Part shown: positions 6,239 to 7,647 of the stretch, piece by piece
Position numbering within the stretch: the first letter of the stretch is position 1
Layout: the number at the start of each line of letters is the position of its first letter
Source: Planctomycetales bacterium
GTDB taxonomy: Bacteria > Planctomycetota > Planctomycetia > Isosphaerales > Isosphaeraceae
Direction: 5' to 3'
Assembly (NCBI GenBank): GCA_027451455.1
Contig: DAIDJI010000252.1
Location: forward strand, 1-7,647
Length of the DNA: 7,647 nucleotides
Program-made: the position numbers and the translations under genes
Notes under the pieces: generated by a model
What the model was told of the DNA's origin: nothing
Seen by the model: only the letters and a program-made list of their open reading frames with translations
The model's database searches: none

Positions 6239-6451
6239 ATTGCCGGCCTGTGGCCCTTCCTGATCGGGTTGACAGGGCCGCAGAGGATCGATATCCCTTT
6301 GGACCTCTCACCCAGGATGGATGAGGAGGCGTACGTAGACGATGAAACATGGGCCGTCATGCCTTTCATGCCGCTCCGAGGACGTGTAGTATACAAAATG
6401 ACACTACTAATCCTCTCGCTGGAGGCGATCTCATGCAGAACGGCCGATTAG
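6209..6451 (+). CDS. Doubtful 80-codon ORF before the unknown/dCTP-deaminase pair
   Basis: The frame is open from TTG 6209 to TAG 6449-6451 and reads into a fairly balanced peptide (RIDIPLDLSPRMDEEAYVDD, then ETWAVMPFMPLRGRVVYK), with a G/C-rich third codon position in its middle. An ATG at 6317 would give a 44-residue version. Neither start has a good ribosome site. Its end overlaps the next start (6433) by 19 bases, similar to the 20-base overlap between the following two genes. It could be a short gene, a relic, or leader DNA holding the promoter described at 6209-6238; the two readings conflict. No family is recognised. Confidence 0.22.
   Translation: MIGSNNASYYIAGLWPFLIGLTGPQRIDIPLDLSPRMDEEAYVDDETWAVMPFMPLRGRVVYKMTLLILSLEAISCRTAD
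6421..6425 (+). promoter_or_regulatory. Ribosome binding site deciding the 6433 start
   Basis: GGAGG lies 7 bases before ATG 6433. It favours this start over an in-frame upstream start at 6349, which would add 28 unsupported residues. Confidence 0.75.
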
Positions 6452-6774
6452 TCTTGGTGACGTGCAGAATCCGGGGAGGTGCTTTCTCGGGCGAGCGTGT
6501 CTTTCAATTGCCGATGGCCAGGAGAGGGGGCGATTACATCGGGATCGCGCCGGTGGACCATTGTCGCGATAGGGATCTGAACCTCCTAGGTCGCGACCAG
6601 CCCTCGCCCGATCAGGAAATCGAGGGGTATGTTGAGGCGTACCTCATCGCTAACGGCGGCGCCGAGGCCCGAATCGAACTGCCTGACGGCGAAGCGATAG
6701 ACGTTCCGGTAGATCAAGTGTCGTATCAGAAGGACCCCAATCTAGAGTCCAAATATGTACCTGTCGGATCGTGA
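6433..6774 (+). CDS. Unknown 113-residue protein coupled to dCTP-deaminase-like gene
   Basis: The protein begins MQNGRLVLVTCRIRGGAFSG and is rich in short alternating hydrophobic stretches (RVFQLPMA, YIGIAPVD, GYVEAYLI, ARIELPDG, AIDVPVDQV). This suggests a small, mostly beta cytoplasmic fold. No signal peptide, membrane segment or catalytic motif is visible, and I do not recognise the family. The ATG at 6433 follows a GGAGG ribosome site. Its 3' end overlaps the dCTP-deaminase-like gene by 20 bases in another frame, implying translational coupling and a linked role. The pair is less GC-rich than lhgO and uses codons rare in the neighbours (CTA, ATA, AGG), which may reflect horizontal acquisition. 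Confidence 0.75.
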   Translation: MQNGRLVLVTCRIRGGAFSGERVFQLPMARRGGDYIGIAPVDHCRDRDLNLLGRDQPSPDQEIEGYVEAYLIANGGAEARIELPDGEAIDVPVDQVSYQKDPNLESKYVPVGS

Positions 6775-7408
6775 CGCACGATGGGCGATCGAGCGGAAGC
6801 TCCTGATCGTCGAGTCCCCCGAAGGAGACCCGCCGCCCAAGATCGACCCATCCTCGATCGATCTCCGTCTCGATCGGGTGGAAGAGGCCAAGGTCTGGGA
6901 TATCGTCGCCTACACCGAACAAGTCGGTATAGGGGGCGGCGATCCTGTCCTACACGTCGGATCCGATCGTTATCAATACGGAAAGATGTCAAGGTTCCTT
7001 GTATCCCCGCCCGTCCACGACCCGAATGATGCCCATCAAAAGGTCTACAAAAATGGTGCGGAGATCCTTGTCCGGCCGGGCGGCTTCCTGCTCTGGCAGA
7101 CCAAGGAAAAGATCGGCACCCCACAGCTAGACCCGAGGTACATTTGCTTCGTGGACGGCAAGAGCACGAGGGCCCGAGCAGGGCTGATCGTCCACCTGAC
7201 TGCCCCGACCATCCATGCGGGATGGTCAGGGAACGTTACCTTGGAGATCGCAAACCTCGGGCCGTTCACATTTGGTCTCAAGGAGAACGATGTCATCGCT
7301 CAGATCACCGTCGCGATGATCACGAGCCCGCCCGAGAAGACGCACGCAGAGGCCAGGTCGTCGACGTTCGGACAGACGAACGTAGGCGGCGCTCCGTCTC
7401 CCAAGTGA
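6755..7408 (+). CDS. dCTP deaminase / dUTPase superfamily protein
   Basis: The 217-residue protein has the trimeric dUTPase/Dcd fold signature: LSDRD near the N-terminus (3-7), PSSIDLRL (32-39), RPGGFLLWQTKEKIGTP (107-123), GKSTRARAGLIVHLTAP (135-151), TIHAGWSGNVTLEIANLGPF (152-171) and a C-terminal SSTFGQ-type tail. By alignment to E. coli Dcd from memory, the Ser (137), Arg (141), His (147) and catalytic Glu (164) are kept, so deamination of dCTP is possible. The Asp of the RIDPGWSG motif is His154 here, a change I recall from a common subfamily. It is slightly longer than typical Dcd (about 190) because of a segment around 50-100. The start overlaps the unknown gene upstream and has no strong ribosome site, fitting translational coupling. 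Function is nucleotide-pool maintenance (dUMP supply) or, less certainly, nucleotide-depletion defence. Activity toward dUTP cannot be judged. Confidence 0.88.
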   Translation: MYLSDRDARWAIERKLLIVESPEGDPPPKIDPSSIDLRLDRVEEAKVWDIVAYTEQVGIGGGDPVLHVGSDRYQYGKMSRFLVSPPVHDPNDAHQKVYKNGAEILVRPGGFLLWQTKEKIGTPQLDPRYICFVDGKSTRARAGLIVHLTAPTIHAGWSGNVTLEIANLGPFTFGLKENDVIAQITVAMITSPPEKTHAEARSSTFGQTNVGGAPSPK

Positions 7409-7411
7409 GCC

Positions 7412-7428
7412 TACCGGAACTGCCGGTA
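7412..7428. terminator. Short hairpin between convergent genes
   Basis: TACCGG (7412-7417) and CCGGTA (7423-7428) pair perfectly around AACTG, 3 bases after the Dcd-like stop and 10 bases before the stop of the convergent gene. The 6-bp stem lacks a T-run on either strand, so it is only a weak bidirectional terminator candidate. Confidence 0.4.
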
Positions 7429-7438
7429 ACGATGACCC

Positions 7439-7647
7439 TCACCGGCGGATCAGCCAGACCTCCGCCACCTGGCAGCCTCGACCGTTGCCCCGAAGGCGAT
7501 CGACCTGAAACTCGAGGTCGAGCGAGCCGTCCTCGGTCGCCGATTGTGGGACGTCGAACTCCATCGGCGCCGGGTCGCGCGGCTTCTCCAGAAACGGATG
7601 GATCTCGATCGATCCGTCGGCGACCATCCGCATCCGCGCCTGGAACA
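7439..7647 (-). CDS. C-terminal end of an unidentified protein (runs off right edge)
   Basis: The frame enters from the right edge without a start and ends at 7439, giving the last 68 residues. They include RMVADGSIEIHPFLEKPRDP, MEFDVPQSATEDGSLDLEF and GNGRGCQVAEVWLIRR. The pattern of alternating beta-type strands with a GRGCQVAEVWL end looks like a C-terminal beta-sandwich module of a larger, possibly exported, enzyme. I recall similar tails in large planctomycete proteins but cannot name the family. An internal Met at 7633 is not a credible start because the frame stays open to the edge. Confidence 0.7.
   Translation of the reverse strand, partial: FQARMRMVADGSIEIHPFLEKPRDPAPMEFDVPQSATEDGSLDLEFQVDRLRGNGRGCQVAEVWLIRR

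Noticed and set aside
5330..6350. Minus-strand frames spanning the lhgO 5' end and the gap (5330-6205, 6021-6350)
   Set aside because: The first overlaps lhgO in another frame and both are low-complexity Arg-rich. The Mop-like remnant lies in a different frame.

Overview
The window looks like chromosomal DNA of a planctomycete, most probably of the Isosphaeraceae type (Tautonia/Paludisphaera/Singulisphaera-like). This assignment is an inference. It rests on high GC, two DUF1559 proteins with the prepilin-like N-terminus typical of that phylum, a PEP-CTERM (exosortase-sorted) protein, and a secreted Cys/Pro/Arg-rich small protein of a style common there.

Layout. Bases 1-433 (minus) hold the 5' part of a DUF1559 gene that runs off the left edge. 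Bases 671-1201 (minus) encode a small secreted Cys-rich protein of unknown function. It is followed by a strong hairpin. From about 1399 the plus strand carries what I consider the centrepiece: a sigma70-like promoter, a complete cobalamin riboswitch (1442-1608, closed by a perfect 8-bp P1), and a leader with an 8-bp hairpin that hides the Shine-Dalgarno sequence. Two genes follow: a full-length DUF1559 protein (1745-2578) and, 18 bases later, a DUF4465/PEP-CTERM surface protein (2597-3475). The layout predicts a vitamin B12-repressed, exported two-gene system with no obvious transporter or B12-biosynthesis gene beside it.

Convergent to that, 3492-5820 (minus) is a two-gene metabolic operon: an L-2-hydroxyglutarate oxidase (LhgO), then an Ldh/malate-lactate (type 2) dehydrogenase-family enzyme. 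Both act on 2-hydroxyacids. Upstream of lhgO is a 40-codon relic of a molybdenum-pterin-binding (Mop/TOBE) protein.

The right part (about 6190-7408, plus) is visibly less GC-rich. It encodes an unknown 113-residue protein overlapping by 20 bases a dCTP deaminase/dUTPase-superfamily protein. A questionable 80-codon ORF and possible promoters lie in front. At the right edge (7439-7647, minus) is the C-terminal end of a gene I cannot assign to a family. No tRNA, rRNA, CRISPR array or transposase was seen.
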